Source: Bacteroidota bacterium (GTDB lineage Bacteria > Bacteroidota > Bacteroidia > Chitinophagales > Chitinophagaceae). From it: a DNA stretch of 64,000 nt. The DNA is taken from positions 45,902-109,901 of the forward strand of contig JAFDZS010000013.1 of assembly GCA_018266775.1 (NCBI GenBank). The letters run 5' to 3'. Every line of letters starts with the position of its first letter. Positions within the stretch are counted from its first letter, which is position 1. Of this stretch, positions 1 through 8,597 are shown one piece after another. Under the pieces are notes generated by a model. That model did not search any database and was not told the origin of the DNA. It saw nothing but the letters and a program-made list of their open reading frames with translations. Both the position numbers and the translations under genes were made by a program.

Positions 1-41
1 GGCCATAGATAAATTCAGGCCAAAAACCAGATAAAACATAA

Positions 42-458
42 ATGAACAACATTACAAATACACCAAATGCAGCTAAACCCTTAGGTGCCTATCCACATGC
101 AAGGCGTGTGGGCAACCTGCTTTTCCTTTCGGGTATTGGAAGCCGTAATGCAGCAGACAATACGATACCCGGTTTACAACAGGATGCGGAAGGAAACATT
201 CTTCAATATGATATTGAAGCAGAGTGCCGCCAGTGTTTTGCCAATGTGAAAGCAGTTCTGGAAGCCAGCGGCAGCAGTTGGGATAAGATTGTTGATGTAA
301 CCGTTTTTCTAACCAATATGAAAAAAGATTTTCCGCTGTACAATAAAATCTATGGTGAATATTTCAGCAGTGTACAGGCATGCCGCACCACTGTTGAAGT
401 AAAAAGTTTGCCCACACCAATTGCGATTGAATTAAAAGTGATCGCAACAATAGATTGA
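42..458 (+). CDS. RidA/YjgF-family deaminase, probable 2-aminomuconate deaminase
   Basis: A 138-residue single-domain YjgF/YER057c/UK114 protein, the usual family length. Arg115 in the segment ACRTTVEVKSLP aligns with the family's catalytic arginine, Glu119 follows in VEV, and an SGIG turn sits near residue 30. General RidA proteins hydrolyse reactive enamines and imines. Within kynurenine operons the family member usually deaminates 2-aminomuconate to 4-oxalocrotonate. The next two genes are kynureninase and kynurenine 3-monooxygenase, so that specific role is likely but inferred from context. The start ATG follows an A-rich stretch without a Shine-Dalgarno sequence. The upstream 41 bases show no gene; the rest of the pathway may lie before the window. 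A REP-like hairpin follows the stop. Confidence 0.85.
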   Translation: MNNITNTPNAAKPLGAYPHARRVGNLLFLSGIGSRNAADNTIPGLQQDAEGNILQYDIEAECRQCFANVKAVLEASGSSWDKIVDVTVFLTNMKKDFPLYNKIYGEYFSSVQACRTTVEVKSLPTPIAIELKVIATID

Positions 459-462
459 ATTG

Positions 463-518
463 CCCCAGCCTGAAGGCTGGGGATTGGGAATTAAAAATAA
501 ATGCAGGGACTTTAGCCC
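463..518. repeat. REP-like palindrome pair between ridA-like gene and kynU
   Basis: Directly after the first gene's stop there is a perfect palindrome: arms CCCCAGCC (463-470) and GGCTGGGG (475-482) around the loop TGAA. About 23 bases later comes a second, imperfect element, GGGAC TTTA GCCC (506-518). The same two loop types recur at 10644-10825 with different but complementary arms, which is typical of dispersed REP elements. Lying inside an apparent operon without a T-tract, it more probably shapes or stabilises the mRNA than terminates transcription. Confidence 0.7.
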
Positions 519-529
519 AAAATATATTT

Positions 530-1807
530 ATGCAATTTGAGAATACATTAGCTTTTGCTAAAACACTTGATGAACAGGATGCATTAAAACATTTCAGGGA
601 ACAATTCTATATTCCCATCATCAATGGTAAAGAAAGTATTTATTTCACCGGCAACTCTTTAGGTTTACAACCCAAAACCACGCAAGATTATGTTTTGAAT
701 GAACTGGAAGACTGGGCCAATTACGGAGTGGAAGGACATTTTCATGCACGTAATCCCTGGATGCCCTACCATGAAATTTTTCCGCAGCAATTGTCAAAAA
801 TACTCGGCACGTTGCCTGAGGAAGTAGTGGTGATGAACCAGCTTACGGTAAACCTGCACTTGTTGATGGTGAGTTTTTATCGCCCCACGCCACAGCGGTA
901 TAAAATTATTTGTGAGGCCAAAGCATTTCCTTCTGATCAATATGCCATGGAATCGCAGGTACAATATCATGGCTTTGCGTATGAAGATGCGGTGATAGAA
1001 ATTGAACCGCGTGAAGGCGAACACACTTTGCGTACTGAAGATATTATCAACACCATCAAACAACATCGCGATAGCGTGGCACTCGTTTTATTTGGTGGCG
1101 TAAATTATTACACCGGACAATTCTTTAACCTAAAACAAATTACTGCCGCAGCACACGAAGCCGGCGCTTATGCCTGTTTTGATTTAGCGCATGCAGCAGG
1201 GAATATTCCATTACAGTTACACAACTGGCAGGTGGATTGCGCCACCTGGTGCAGTTATAAATATTTAAACAGCGGGCCGGGCGGTGTATCGGGTGTATTC
1301 ATTCATCAAAAACATATTGCTGATGCGTCTATTCCACGCTTTGCCGGTTGGTGGGGCTATACCAAAGCCACCCGTTTTAAAATGGAAAAAGGCTTTGAAC
1401 CCATTCCCACCGCAGAAGGCTGGCAACTGAGCAATGCGCCGATTCTTTCCATGGCAGCGCATAAAGCATCGCTGGACATTTTTGATGCCGCAGGCATGGA
1501 ACTTCTTTTTACCAAAGCAACACTGCTCAGTAATTATTTATTGTTTGTGCTGGATGATATCAATGCAAATGCAAAAGAAAAAGTTATTGAAGTTATTACT
1601 CCAAGAATGGATGCCGACAAAGGTTGCCAGATAAGTATATTGATGCTGCAAAAAGGTAAAGCTGTATTTGAAGCGTTATTACAAAACGGTGTACTCTCCG
1701 ACTGGCGTGAACCCAATGTAATACGTGTGGCACCGGTTCCTTTGTACAATACGTTTACTGACATTTATACTTTTGGACAAATTATTAAAGACATCATCAA
1801 TCAATAA
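530..1807 (+). CDS. kynU: Kynureninase
   Basis: A PLP-dependent aminotransferase-fold enzyme that cleaves 3-hydroxykynurenine or kynurenine to (hydroxy)anthranilate and alanine, in cytosolic tryptophan catabolism. The expected signatures are present: N-terminal YFTGNSLGLQP, an FDLAHAAGN cofactor-binding aspartate region, and SYKYLNSGPGG with Lys244 as the Schiff-base lysine. The open frame extends upstream to 455, but that stretch encodes the REP element, so I start at the ATG at 530, giving 425 residues, close to the family norm. The stop codon overlaps the kmo start by one base (TAATG), indicating translational coupling. Confidence 0.95.
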   Translation: MQFENTLAFAKTLDEQDALKHFREQFYIPIINGKESIYFTGNSLGLQPKTTQDYVLNELEDWANYGVEGHFHARNPWMPYHEIFPQQLSKILGTLPEEVVVMNQLTVNLHLLMVSFYRPTPQRYKIICEAKAFPSDQYAMESQVQYHGFAYEDAVIEIEPREGEHTLRTEDIINTIKQHRDSVALVLFGGVNYYTGQFFNLKQITAAAHEAGAYACFDLAHAAGNIPLQLHNWQVDCATWCSYKYLNSGPGGVSGVFIHQKHIADASIPRFAGWWGYTKATRFKMEKGFEPIPTAEGWQLSNAPILSMAAHKASLDIFDAAGMELLFTKATLLSNYLLFVLDDINANAKEKVIEVITPRMDADKGCQISILMLQKGKAVFEALLQNGVLSDWREPNVIRVAPVPLYNTFTDIYTFGQIIKDIINQ

Positions 1808-3162
1808 TGATGGAGAAAAAAGAAACAGTTATCATCGGCGCAGGATTAGTTGGTTCATTACTGTCTATTTATTTAAGCAGGCGTGGACATAAAGTGCAGT
1901 TATTCGAACGCAGGCCGGATATGCGTAAAGAAAGCATGAGTGCTGGCCGTTCTATTAACCTGGCATTAAGCGATCGTGGCATTAAAGCGTTGGAAGAAGT
2001 GGGTATTATGGATGACATCAAACCCATTGCCATTCCCATGCATGGCCGTTATATCCATAATGCAGATGGCTCAACAGCCTTTCAACCTTATGGTGCAGAA
2101 GGGCAATACATCAATTCTGTTTCCAGAGGTGAACTGAATAAAAAACTAATGAGCCTTGCAGAACAAAATGGTGTAACAATTTCGTTTAACCATAAATGTG
2201 AGCATATTGACTTTGCTGCACAAAAAATCACATTCCAGGATACAGCAACTCATCAACAAAAAGAAATTACTTATCAACTGGCGTTTGGCAGCGACGGCGC
2301 TTATTCTGCCGCACGGTTAACGCACCAACTGCAGCACGACCGTTTTCAATACCAGCAATACTATATTGATTTTGGTTATAAAGAATTAACCATTCCGCCC
2401 GGATCAAACAATTCTTTTTTACTGGAGAAAAATGCGCTGCACATTTGGCCCCGCGGCAATTATATGCTGATTGCATTGCCCAATATTGACGGCAGCTTCA
2501 CCTGTACTTTATTTTTTCCTTTTGATGGTGAGCCATCTTTCAGCACACTCAATACCAAAGAAAAAGTGCAGGACTTTTTTGCTGCCACCTTTGCTGATGC
2601 GGCGGCAGTAATGCCCACCTTAACGGAAGATTTTTTCAGCAATCCCACTTCTTCTTTAGTAACCATTCGTTGTTATCCCTGGGTACGTGATGATCACTTT
2701 GCATTAATTGGAGATGCAGCGCATGGCGTTGTTCCCTTTTTTGGCCAGGGCATGAATTGTGGCTTTGAAGATTGCCGCATTTTAAACGGGTTGATTGATG
2801 AACATCAAAACAACTGGGTAAATATTTTAGCCGCTTACCAGCAGCAAAGAAAACCAGATGCCGATGCGATTGCAGAAATGGCGCTGAATAATTTTATTGA
2901 AATGCGGGATAAAGTGGCCGACCCCAAATTTTTATTGCAGAAGAAAATTGAAGCTGCTTTCAGTAAAAAATACCCCGGTAAATGGATCCCTGCTTACACT
3001 CAGGTAACGTTCAGCCCGCAGATAAGATACAGTGATGCATTAAAGAACAGCATTAAACAAGAGGCTATTATGCAAAAAATAATGGCATCAGAAAACATTG
3101 AACAAACCTGGCAAAGTACTGCAATTGAACAAATGATATTAGACCTTATTGCTCCGCAGTAA
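1807..3162 (+). CDS. kmo: Kynurenine 3-monooxygenase
   Basis: A 451-residue flavoprotein hydroxylase that converts L-kynurenine to 3-hydroxykynurenine with NADPH and oxygen. The N-terminal dinucleotide fold carries GAGLVG (residues 11-16) and ends in the acidic turn FERRPDMR. The second FAD motif GDAAHG lies at 302-307, followed by VPFFGQGMNCGFED, a hallmark of the KMO subgroup. A GRSINLALS segment near residue 48 is also family-specific. It overlaps kynU by one base, and a second ATG follows immediately (1810). With kynureninase next door, this gives the path to 3-hydroxyanthranilate; no 3-hydroxyanthranilate dioxygenase is visible in the window. Confidence 0.95.
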   Translation: MMEKKETVIIGAGLVGSLLSIYLSRRGHKVQLFERRPDMRKESMSAGRSINLALSDRGIKALEEVGIMDDIKPIAIPMHGRYIHNADGSTAFQPYGAEGQYINSVSRGELNKKLMSLAEQNGVTISFNHKCEHIDFAAQKITFQDTATHQQKEITYQLAFGSDGAYSAARLTHQLQHDRFQYQQYYIDFGYKELTIPPGSNNSFLLEKNALHIWPRGNYMLIALPNIDGSFTCTLFFPFDGEPSFSTLNTKEKVQDFFAATFADAAAVMPTLTEDFFSNPTSSLVTIRCYPWVRDDHFALIGDAAHGVVPFFGQGMNCGFEDCRILNGLIDEHQNNWVNILAAYQQQRKPDADAIAEMALNNFIEMRDKVADPKFLLQKKIEAAFSKKYPGKWIPAYTQVTFSPQIRYSDALKNSIKQEAIMQKIMASENIEQTWQSTAIEQMILDLIAPQ

Positions 3163-3202
3163 AAAATTGTACATTTATTTTCTGAACAATTATTAGACAG
3201 CC

Positions 3203-3820
3203 ATGTATTCATTTCCTTATTACACTGAACCCGATCACCAAAAAGTGATTGCATTTATGAAGCAACATGCTTTTGCCATGATCACCGGGATTGGTAACAA
3301 TGGCCCTGTTGCCACACAAGTTCCGGTTACCATTATTGAACAGGGCGGGCAATTATTTTTAGAAGGCCATATTATGAGAAAAACAGATCATCAATTGGCC
3401 TTTGAAAAAAATAATCAGGTGCTGGTAATGTTTACCGGCCCGCATTGTTATGTAAATGCCAATTGGTATACAAACCCGTCTATCGGCTCCACCTGGAATT
3501 ACATGACTGTTCAGGCAAAAGGGATAATTCACTTTCTTGATGAAGCAAACACCCGGCTTGCCGTAAAAGCATTAAGCGATACGTATACAGGCACCGGTTC
3601 TGCTGCTTCATTTGATCAGCTTTCAACTGAATATATTGATCACATGGTAAAAGCCATCGTTGGCTTCAGGATTGAGGTGCAAAGCATTGAAAATACTTTT
3701 AAATTAAGCCAGAACAGGGATATCGCTTCTCAAAAAAATATTATCAAAGAACTGCGGAAAAGAGGCGATGCACAATCTATAGCTGTAGCACATGAAATGG
3801 AGTTACGATTGACTGAATAA
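3203..3820 (+). CDS. PaiB/FMN-binding split-barrel family protein
   Basis: A 205-residue protein of the PaiB-type FMN_bind_2 family. The N-terminus (YYTEPDHQKVIAFMKQHAFA) and the YVNANWY segment near residue 93 match the conserved family positions, and a GSTWNYMTVQAKG motif follows. Characterised PaiB proteins are called negative regulators of sporulation or protease genes, but biochemically the fold binds FMN or haem; no DNA-binding helix-turn-helix is visible here. It begins 40 bases after kmo. A TACATTTA element at 3170 could be its own -7 box, so membership of the kynurenine operon is uncertain. The true function is unknown. Confidence 0.75.
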   Translation: MYSFPYYTEPDHQKVIAFMKQHAFAMITGIGNNGPVATQVPVTIIEQGGQLFLEGHIMRKTDHQLAFEKNNQVLVMFTGPHCYVNANWYTNPSIGSTWNYMTVQAKGIIHFLDEANTRLAVKALSDTYTGTGSAASFDQLSTEYIDHMVKAIVGFRIEVQSIENTFKLSQNRDIASQKNIIKELRKRGDAQSIAVAHEMELRLTE

Positions 3821-3839
3821 AATCATCAGCCTATTTTTT

Positions 3840-3847
3840 TACCTTTA
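3840..3847 (+). promoter_or_regulatory. Probable -7 promoter box of pyrF (leaderless)
   Basis: TACCTTTA matches seven of eight positions of the Bacteroidota -7 element TAnnTTTG. It ends exactly four bases before the pyrF ATG, so the transcript is predicted to start at or next to the start codon. prmC and folA show the same spacing. Confidence 0.5.
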
Positions 3848-3851
3848 CATT

Positions 3852-4667
3852 ATGACAAGAAAACAACTCGTTGATCATATTCAGCAGAAAAAATCTTATC
3901 TCACCGTTGGTTTAGATACGGACATTACTAAAATACCCAAACACCTTCGGTCGCATCCCAACGCAGTTTTTGAATTTAATAAAGCTATTATTGATGCGAC
4001 AAAAGATCTGTGTGTGAGTTATAAAATCAACACCGCATTTTATGAAGCACAGGGACTGAAAGGCTGGCAGGCAATGGAAGAAACGGTGCAATATATTCCC
4101 AAAGAACATTTTAAAATTGCCGATGCCAAGCGTGGAGATATTGGCAACACATCTTCTCAATATGCCAAAGCATTTTTTGAAGCGCTTCCATTTGATGCCA
4201 TCACTGTTGCACCATATATGGGCGAAGACAGTGTGAAGCCTTTCCTGGAATACGAAAATAAATGGACCATTGTTTTAGGTTTAACCAGCAACAGCGGCAG
4301 TAAAGATTTTGAGCAGCAAAAACTGGGGGATGATTTTTTATATGAGCAGGTTCTAAAAAAAGTAAGTACCTGGGGCAATCCATCGAACCTGATGTTTGTG
4401 GTGGGTGCTACTAAAGCCAGCGACCTGCAGCACATCCGCACTATTATCCCCCATCATTTTTTATTGGTGCCGGGTGTGGGTTTCCAGGGTGGCAGCCTGG
4501 AGGAAGTGAGCCAATATGGAATGAATAAAGATTGTGGTTTGCTGGTGAATGCAAGCCGTGCCATCATTTTTGCCAGCGAAAAAGAAGATTTTGCTGCGGA
4601 AGCAAGAGCCATTGCGTTGCAGTACCAGCAGGAAATGAGTCAGTATCTTTCAGCTATTACGCTTTAA
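3852..4667 (+). CDS. pyrF: Orotidine 5'-phosphate decarboxylase
   Basis: A 271-residue TIM-barrel enzyme that decarboxylates OMP to UMP in pyrimidine synthesis. The catalytic DAKRGD motif is at residues 91-96 with Lys93 as the key base, preceded by YLTVGLDTD near the N-terminus. A long loop and a C-terminal VPGVGFQGG phosphate-binding segment are present. The length and the GDIGNTSSQYA continuation place it in the larger type 2 subfamily rather than the short E. coli type. It appears to have its own promoter with no 5' leader. Its neighbours are unrelated metabolically. Confidence 0.95.
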   Translation: MTRKQLVDHIQQKKSYLTVGLDTDITKIPKHLRSHPNAVFEFNKAIIDATKDLCVSYKINTAFYEAQGLKGWQAMEETVQYIPKEHFKIADAKRGDIGNTSSQYAKAFFEALPFDAITVAPYMGEDSVKPFLEYENKWTIVLGLTSNSGSKDFEQQKLGDDFLYEQVLKKVSTWGNPSNLMFVVGATKASDLQHIRTIIPHHFLLVPGVGFQGGSLEEVSQYGMNKDCGLLVNASRAIIFASEKEDFAAEARAIALQYQQEMSQYLSAITL

Positions 4668-4694
4668 TTATTTATATCATCAAAAAAATCTTGT

Positions 4695-5255
4695 ATGAAA
4701 TTTCTTGTTTTCATTGCAGCCTGTGTACTGAGTATGCAGGTGCATGCACAAAATCATGTTCCTTCTTCAAAAGACATTATGAACAGGGCGTTTGAACAGG
4801 CCAAAAGAGAAAATAAAAAAGTGATTCTTATTTTTCATGCCAGCTGGTGCGGCTGGTGTAAAAAAATGGATGCATCAATGCAGGATGCAGCCTGTAAGAA
4901 ATTTTTTGATGACCATTATGTCACTATACATTTAACTGTTGAAGAAAGTAAGGACAAGAAAGATCAGGAAAATCCCGGTGCAGAAGAATTAAAAAGCAGT
5001 TATCATGCTAAAGAAGCAGGCTTACCATTTTGGGTAGTGCTGGATGCTGATGGCAATTTACTGGCAGACAGTTTTATTCGTAAAGAAGGTGTTGGTGCAA
5101 ATCAAGCCGGAGATAATATTGGTTGCCCCGCAAGCGATGATGAAGTGGCTGCCTTCATTAAAATTCTGAAGAAGACTTCAACATTACAACAAAATGAACT
5201 GGATACAATTGCGAAACGTTTTAAAGAAAATAAACCTGCGCCACAGCAGCATTAA
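4695..5255 (+). CDS. Exported thioredoxin-fold protein (CGWC)
   Basis: A 186-residue protein with an N-terminal signal peptide (cleavage probably after VHAQ, residue 19) and a thioredoxin fold bearing the redox motif CGWC at residues 52-55 within HASWCGWCKKMD. The FHASWCGWC context and the later GLPFWVVLDADG segment resemble the thioredoxin_7 / DUF255-like group. It is predicted to act in the periplasm as a disulfide reductase or isomerase; partner proteins cannot be read from the context. It starts 27 bases after pyrF and is followed by a strong terminator. Confidence 0.85.
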   Translation: MKFLVFIAACVLSMQVHAQNHVPSSKDIMNRAFEQAKRENKKVILIFHASWCGWCKKMDASMQDAACKKFFDDHYVTIHLTVEESKDKKDQENPGAEELKSSYHAKEAGLPFWVVLDADGNLLADSFIRKEGVGANQAGDNIGCPASDDEVAAFIKILKKTSTLQQNELDTIAKRFKENKPAPQQH

Positions 5256-5281
5256 AAAATATCCAAATTAATTCATCAAAT

Positions 5282-5311
5282 GCCCGGCGAGATTTTGCCG
5301 GGCTTTTTTTT
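5282..5311 (+). terminator. Intrinsic terminator after the thioredoxin gene
   Basis: Arms GCCCGGC (5282-5288) and GCCGGGC (5297-5303) around an eight-base loop, followed by eight T residues. It closes the plus-strand pyrF/thioredoxin unit and abuts the stop codon of the convergent minus-strand gene. Confidence 0.9.
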
Positions 5312-5835
5312 CAGATGATGCGGTTGATTTTTCCTGAAGCAATTACAACATCCAGCACCTTTTGAACAGCTGCCGGGTTTTTTGTACCGATCAACAACAA
5401 TTTGCCATTTTTAAACCGCAATTGCAGCCCTGCTTTACCCGATTCATTGGTATTTAACAATCTTCCTGATGCAGCTGAACCAGAACGTATTCCCCAACCA
5501 CCAAATTCTTTAAAAGATTGGTAATCCCGCAGGTAAGCATCGGTTAATTGTTCCCATTCTATTACACGTGGTTTGATCTGAAATGGAAAATACCGGTATT
5601 GAATACCCGATAAATTAAATGTAGTTTGCAGCCTGATGGAACTAACAAAAAGAAACAGCAGCATAAGGAATGTTTCCGCTGCAACCAATACCCAGGTTGG
5701 AGCTGGCCTGCTCCCCACAGGTTTGCCCATGACCAGTTGCATGGTAATGATGTATAAAAAAAATCCGTTCAATATAATAATCCCCAGCCAAGCCCACCTG
5801 ATCCTGAACCGTTGTACTTCTGAAAATGAATACAT
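5311..5835 (-). CDS. Two-helix membrane protein, PH-like cytosolic domain
   Basis: A 174-residue protein of unknown function. Two hydrophobic segments at about residues 12-31 and 47-66 form a helical hairpin. The remaining hundred residues are soluble and predicted beta-rich (FNLSGIQYRYFPFQIKPRVIEWEQ). This two-helix-plus-beta layout resembles bacterial PH-domain membrane proteins, but I cannot assign a family with certainty. It lies two bases downstream of the SGNH hydrolase gene on the same strand, so the two are probably cotranscribed. Confidence 0.7.
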   Translation of the reverse strand: MYSFSEVQRFRIRWAWLGIIILNGFFLYIITMQLVMGKPVGSRPAPTWVLVAAETFLMLLFLFVSSIRLQTTFNLSGIQYRYFPFQIKPRVIEWEQLTDAYLRDYQSFKEFGGWGIRSGSAASGRLLNTNESGKAGLQLRFKNGKLLLIGTKNPAAVQKVLDVVIASGKINRII

Positions 5836-5837
5836 GA

Positions 5838-6452
5838 TTATACAAGCATATTATCGATTACTAAACTTAATTGCCCGGCCCATTTTGCATATTCTTTGCC
5901 TGATGGATGCAATAAATCACCGGTAAGAAATTCCGTTTTATTGCCGTCCATACGCTGCGCTTCTGTAATATCAATAAAACGGGTATGATGTTTGGCTGCC
6001 ATAGCTGCACATACTGCATTGTATGCATCAATTTCTGCGGCAATTTTAATCCTGTCGCGGCCTTCTGCAAATGGTGTTACCCCCCAATCGGGAATACTCA
6101 ATACCACTACACGTTTGGGATAACCGCCGGCAAATGCAATAGCACGCTTCAGCAGTGCATCAAATTCAGCTGAAAAATTGCTCACCGGCCTGCCGCGGTA
6201 TTGATTGTTCACGCCGATGAGCAATGTTACCACATCAAAAATTCCGGAAACATTAGCGGCATCAATTCCCGCATTCAATTCATCGGTTGTCCATCCTGTA
6301 GTAGCAATAATCTGCGGCGGTGCAATAATAAATTTATCATGATGCTTTTTATTCAGTAATGTGACTGTTTGGTGCGGAAAATTTTGTTCCGGCAAAACCT
6401 GTTCTCCAATGGTATAACTGTCACCTAAAGCGAGGTAAGTAAAATTGGTCAT
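5838..6452 (-). CDS. SGNH/GDSL-family hydrolase
   Basis: A 204-residue single-domain serine esterase/lipase-like protein. The block I motif ALGDSYT places the nucleophile at Ser12. Block III is IGVNNQYRGR with the oxyanion asparagine, and block V is GDLLHPSGKEY with Asp179 and His182 completing the triad. There is no signal peptide, so it should be cytosolic. The substrate cannot be predicted; relatives act on lipids, acetylated sugars or thioesters. It forms a tight pair with the downstream membrane protein. Confidence 0.88.
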   Translation of the reverse strand: MTNFTYLALGDSYTIGEQVLPEQNFPHQTVTLLNKKHHDKFIIAPPQIIATTGWTTDELNAGIDAANVSGIFDVVTLLIGVNNQYRGRPVSNFSAEFDALLKRAIAFAGGYPKRVVVLSIPDWGVTPFAEGRDRIKIAAEIDAYNAVCAAMAAKHHTRFIDITEAQRMDGNKTEFLTGDLLHPSGKEYAKWAGQLSLVIDNMLV

Positions 6453-6488
6453 TGATTAGTTTGGTTTACTGCTTTTATTTTGGTGGCT

Positions 6489-6932
6489 TTATTCAGTTTG
6501 TTGTGGTTTGCCGGGCGTAAAACTACCAATGGGAGCCGTCCACCAGGGATGAATATCAAAAGCCAGTCGCCCTGCAGCTACAGCAGGATCAGTTTTCAAT
6601 AACGCTTCCACTTCTTCTTTAGTATTACAGTCGAAAATAAAAATGCCCCGCCATTTTCCATCATCACCAAACGGCCCTGCCACCTTTATTTTTCCTTCAT
6701 TATATAAGCGTTTAATATTTGCCATATGCCCTTCCTGAATTTTTGCAGCGGTAACAGCATCCTGGGTACGGTTTGGCCCGGCCAGTAACATGACAAACCA
6801 GTATTGCCTGATCTGATCAACAGCAAGTTTTTTTACTATCGTATCTTTTACAATAGTATTTTGTGCCTTTGCGGAATTTACGGTGCAGACTAAACTAACT
6901 GTAACGGACAGTGTGCAAAATATTCTTCTCAT
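6489..6932 (-). CDS. Exported YCII-related protein
   Basis: I start at the inner ATG (MRRIFCTLS) because it gives a clean signal peptide ending around NSAKAQ. The mature part is a YCII-like dimeric alpha/beta barrel (WFVMLLAGPNR, then HMANIKRLYNEGKIKVAGPF and FDIHPWW). YCII proteins often carry a His/Asp pair; the HMANI histidine and FD of FIFDCN are candidates. Most family members are cytosolic, so export is a little unusual, though common in Bacteroidota. A -7-like sequence (CTAATATA on the plus strand, 6947-6954) lies just upstream, next to the terminator of the preceding operon. Function unknown. Confidence 0.78.
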   Translation of the reverse strand: MRRIFCTLSVTVSLVCTVNSAKAQNTIVKDTIVKKLAVDQIRQYWFVMLLAGPNRTQDAVTAAKIQEGHMANIKRLYNEGKIKVAGPFGDDGKWRGIFIFDCNTKEEVEALLKTDPAVAAGRLAFDIHPWWTAPIGSFTPGKPQQTE

Positions 6933-6955
6933 AACAAATATTTGTCCTAATATAC

Positions 6956-6985
6956 AAAAGGTCTGCAAATTATTGCAGACCTTTT
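6956..6985. terminator. Bidirectional-type terminator after the sigma/anti-sigma operon
   Basis: A perfect nine-base stem, GGTCTGCAA (6960-6968) and TTGCAGACC (6973-6981), around the loop ATTA, with AAAA on the left and TTTT on the right. On the minus strand it follows the exported beta-repeat gene and ends that operon; it lies directly before the YCII gene. Confidence 0.88.
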
Positions 6986-7009
6986 ATTATGGCTATACAG
7001 TTGGTTTAT

Positions 7010-8026
7010 TTAAGTAGTTTTTGTTTTGTTTTTATTTTTCGATTTCATATCATCCGCCGCTGGCTCTCCCAAAATCACTTTTCCAAAGCTGGACTTTATT
7101 TTTACCGGTACAGCACCGCTGCCAGATTTGCCCGAATAACTATGATCGAAATTAGGCCCATGTTTATCATCGTCATCATCACCTTCGCCATCAAACTTTA
7201 TATTGGTGCGGTTTTTAAAACTGCCAAAACTGGTGGTGATTTTGTACGATGCCTGAACATCTGCCGTGGGCTTCAAATTGATAGTGGAGTAAGATACGTT
7301 GGCATCCAAACCTGTCAGGCTGTTATCAATATTGATTTTTGTAGCGCTGCTGAATTCTAAATTCAGTTTGATATTGCCGGCCAGTTTACCAATATCGGCA
7401 GATGAATATTTGATAGACACCGGCCCATTGGTTACGCTTTCAATATCGGCATGGCCAAATTCCACATTCACTGATTTTGCGTTGGAAAGTGTACCGGCAT
7501 TTAATGAACCAAACTTACTGCTCACTTCCACCTCCCCTTTCATATCAGGCAACACCGTTTTTCCAAATTCATTCATAACACGTAAAGGATTTCCGGCAGG
7601 CATTGAAATATCGTAGTCGATGTGCATAGTGCTTTTTTCATCCTTAGTATTATTGATGTTGTCAATAATGGTTTTGAAAGAAATGTCGCCACCACTCCTG
7701 CCTTCATCCACTTTTATTTTATCAATGATCTTCTGTGCCAGTGCTTCGGTATTGGCAGAAACTTCAATGTTCACATCCACTTTGATCTCGTTTTTATTCC
7801 AGGTATGCACTTCCACTTTGCCAAATGAATTTTTAATATTCAGTTTGTCAGATGCGGATACGCTGTACGATTTGTTGATGGCTTTTGTTTTTACAAACTC
7901 ATATTTTTTACGGCTGTCGTTTACGTTGCCGTTGTCGTTTTTATTATCATTGTCCTGTGCAAATACATTTTGTTGTAATGCCAGCAGCAACACGACCATT
8001 TTACATAAATTTTTCACCCTTTTCAT
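7010..8026 (-). CDS. Exported beta-repeat (DUF4097-like) protein
   Basis: Start chosen at the second ATG (MKRVKNLCK), which begins a good signal peptide ending near NVFAQ; the frame also opens nine bases earlier. The mature protein alternates short strands with turns, with recurring SFGKVEV, EFGKTVL, KFGSLNA, EFGHADI and SFGSFKN units. This is the pattern of right-handed beta-helix or DUF4097-like adhesin domains that coat the cell envelope. The C-terminus is lysine-rich (KSKNKNKTKTT). It is the last gene of a sigma/anti-sigma operon and overlaps its upstream neighbour by 26 bases, suggesting it is an output or sensor of that envelope system. Exact function unknown. Confidence 0.75.
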   Translation of the reverse strand: MKRVKNLCKMVVLLLALQQNVFAQDNDNKNDNGNVNDSRKKYEFVKTKAINKSYSVSASDKLNIKNSFGKVEVHTWNKNEIKVDVNIEVSANTEALAQKIIDKIKVDEGRSGGDISFKTIIDNINNTKDEKSTMHIDYDISMPAGNPLRVMNEFGKTVLPDMKGEVEVSSKFGSLNAGTLSNAKSVNVEFGHADIESVTNGPVSIKYSSADIGKLAGNIKLNLEFSSATKINIDNSLTGLDANVSYSTINLKPTADVQASYKITTSFGSFKNRTNIKFDGEGDDDDDKHGPNFDHSYSGKSGSGAVPVKIKSSFGKVILGEPAADDMKSKNKNKTKTT

Positions 8027-8597
8027 GGCTGTCATTTTTTGATTGTTTAATTTGATTGATGATAGTTAATTGCTGATTCAGCACATTCAGCTGCAGCTGC
8101 AGGTTTTGAATCATGGCCTGTATCAGTACTTCACGGTTGGGCGAAGTGCTGAGTTGGCTTTTCAGGGATTTATAGGAACTGTCCAATTGGTTAATATCTG
8201 TGGTGAATTGCCGGTACAATTCAGGTTGTGCAGGTGCCAGCGCTTTTAATTCTTCCTGTTTCATCAATACCAGTTGGGCAAACTGGTTTACTTCAGGTTC
8301 ACTTTCCACTGCTATTGCATTGATGCCTGTAGTATCATCACTGCCGCTTCCATTTTGGGTAAAACCGGGAGGGGTTGTGGTTTTGTTTTGTTGCATGGCG
8401 AGGAATATACTGATGCCTGCAATGATGACAACAGCCGCGGCAATGCTCCATTTATATAGCGGAGCCAGTATTGCTTTTTTCTTTTGATGGTCTCCTTGTA
8501 AACCTGCGTTAATGCTATCCCATACTTTGCCTGATGGCATGGCATCATCAAATTCGTTGCGGTGGTCGCCAATAAATTTTTCCAGTTTCCTGCTCAT
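8001..8597 (-). CDS. Membrane-anchored anti-sigma-like protein
   Basis: A 198-residue protein with a short cytosolic N-terminus (MSRKLEKFIGDHRNEFDDAMPSGKVWDSI region), one transmembrane helix at about residues 50-67 (WSIAAAVVIIAGISIFLAM) and a mostly helical periplasmic part. No canonical anti-sigma zinc motif is present, so assignment rests on topology and position. It overlaps the sigma factor gene by four bases (ATGA) and the exported protein gene downstream by 26. The periplasmic helices near LYRQFTTDINQLDSSYKSL may be coiled coil. Likely role: binding and restraining the ECF sigma factor until an envelope signal arrives. Confidence 0.7.
   Translation of the reverse strand: MSRKLEKFIGDHRNEFDDAMPSGKVWDSINAGLQGDHQKKKAILAPLYKWSIAAAVVIIAGISIFLAMQQNKTTTPPGFTQNGSGSDDTTGINAIAVESEPEVNQFAQLVLMKQEELKALAPAQPELYRQFTTDINQLDSSYKSLKSQLSTSPNREVLIQAMIQNLQLQLNVLNQQLTIINQIKQSKNDSHEKGEKFM

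Noticed and set aside
455..529. Upstream start of kynU at 455
   Set aside because: The extra 25 codons translate the REP hairpin and do not resemble kynureninase N-termini.
7620..8042. A 140-codon plus-strand frame opposite the sigma operon
   Set aside because: It is the complement of the exported beta-repeat gene; its hydrophobic composition results from reading that gene backwards.
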